A stretch of DNA of 64,000 nucleotides, taken from the NCBI GenBank assembly GCA_949358305.1, contig OX442314.1:31863608-31927607 (forward strand). The letters are read 5' to 3'. The notes beneath the pieces are model-generated. The model was given only the letters and a program-made list of their open reading frames with translations. It was not told the origin of the DNA and searched no databases. This document shows, piece by piece, positions 63,453 to 64,000 of this stretch (position 1 is the first letter of the stretch; every line of letters begins with the position of its first letter). The translations under genes and the position numbers were made by a program. The DNA comes from Strigamia acuminata (taxonomy: Eukaryota > Arthropoda > Chilopoda > Geophilomorpha > Linotaeniidae).

Positions 63453-64000
63453 CCCTCCGAAATCGGAATCGGAAAATGAAGTTCTGAAATTATTGGAAAA
63501 AGTTGAAATTATTCTGGATGAAGTAATTCTTCCAGAAGATGTAAAAAATAATAATTCCAATCTTCAGACAGAAGTCGATAGACCAAGCTCAGTTCCGGAA
63601 ACACCTGGAATTGAGGAATGCATTAAGTTATTTGCAGCTACAACTCTTGAAACCAATGAGTTATTAGATGAGTTGCCATTGGAACCTCCAATTGCAATGC
63701 CTTCTAAATTGCGCAAGTTTGAGTGCAAAGTGGCTGGTATTCCCAACAGCCAAGATCTCCCAACGTTAAAATTAGAAACGTTGAAAGGAGTCATAACTGG
63801 AATGTTAGACTCGGGAGCAAATAAGAGCTTCCTTGCGACTTCCGTTATCAATCAATTAGGTCTTGAAAAGTACATGCGACCTATCGGACCTGGAGTTCGA
63901 GTTACGACCGCAAGTGAAGAAGTCACTCCAGATGGGACGATCCATCTTTCATTTCGATGGACTCATGGCACATTACGTCATCCGTTCATTGTCATACCAA
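63412..64000 (+). CDS. pol: Pol of LTR element 2, N-terminal part
   Basis: Open in the minus-one frame from the slippery site to the window end. It matches the start of element 1 pol, including VPETPGIEECIKLFAATTLE, the aspartic protease motif GMLDSGANKSFLATSVINQL and the following TPDGTIHLSFRWTHGTLRHP. The linker after the frameshift is shorter than in element 1, with an in-frame deletion. The rest lies beyond the window. Confidence 0.9.

Larger units (their letters stand above)
59369..64000 (+). mobile_element. Second Ty3/gypsy-type LTR element (element 2), cut by the window end
   Basis: The 5' LTR (59369-60319), primer site, complete gag and the first 590 bp of pol are visible on the plus strand. 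It is a clear but diverged relative of element 1 (gag 993 versus 1007 residues, LTR 951 versus 959 bp) in the opposite orientation. All visible frames are open. The 3' half, the other LTR and any ORF3 lie outside the window. Confidence 0.93.

Overview
This is a eukaryotic, AT-rich nuclear window. Introns are short (60-270 nt) with clean GT-AG sites, and promoters and poly(A) signals are eukaryotic. There are long gene-poor stretches full of minisatellites, LTR and non-LTR retrotransposons, a MULE-type DNA transposon and a TTAA-flanked MITE. An atonal-type proneural bHLH gene and ppk-like DEG/ENaC channels point to an arthropod or another ecdysozoan. A hexapod such as a springtail would fit, but nothing here fixes the species.

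Region 1 (1-11.5 kb) is a rearranged tandem array of intronless BTB-BACK genes. It holds two full copies on the minus strand (1990-3729 and 8688-10304) and two fragments (about 870-1035 and 11412-11475). It also holds two copies of a decayed MULE transposase with C-rich inverted termini, and a shared AT-rich spacer (1036-1830 and 10640-11411). Between the BTB genes lies an intronless plus-strand cullin closest to Cul5. It ends just before the winged-helix domain that carries the NEDD8 acceptor lysine.

Region 2 (11.5-28.2 kb) is a gene-poor landscape around one recognisable gene, a single-exon atonal-family bHLH (minus, 16830-17318). Short GC-rich, E-box-containing islands and private minisatellites surround it.

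Region 3 (28189-40525, minus) is a complete, apparently very young Ty3/gypsy-type LTR element of 12.3 kb. It has two 959-bp LTRs with no difference in the parts compared, a 4-bp ATGA target duplication, a tRNA-Pro-type primer site, gag, a canonical A AAA AAC minus-one frameshift signal with stem-loop, and PR-RT-RH-IN pol. Downstream of pol it carries an extra gene that can be read as a three-exon, 819-residue reading frame with no family I recognise. A diverged relative lies on the plus strand at 59369 and runs off the window end; its LTR, primer site, gag and frameshift signal are visible.

Region 4 (40.5-59.2 kb) holds more minisatellite-rich desert, then a two-exon 71-residue single-pass membrane microprotein (47778-48063, minus). 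A 2.7-kb segment follows that is duplicated in tandem (about 48240-50990 and 53125-59120). Each copy carries a six-exon DEG/ENaC channel gene (401 and 399 residues). One copy keeps, and the other has lost the front of, a small acidic plus-strand gene. The second copy is interrupted by a 5'-truncated non-LTR retrotransposon (54083-56556), and the first copy supplies the empty site. Spliced gene models were assembled by eye from splice sites, reading phase and agreement between paralogues.
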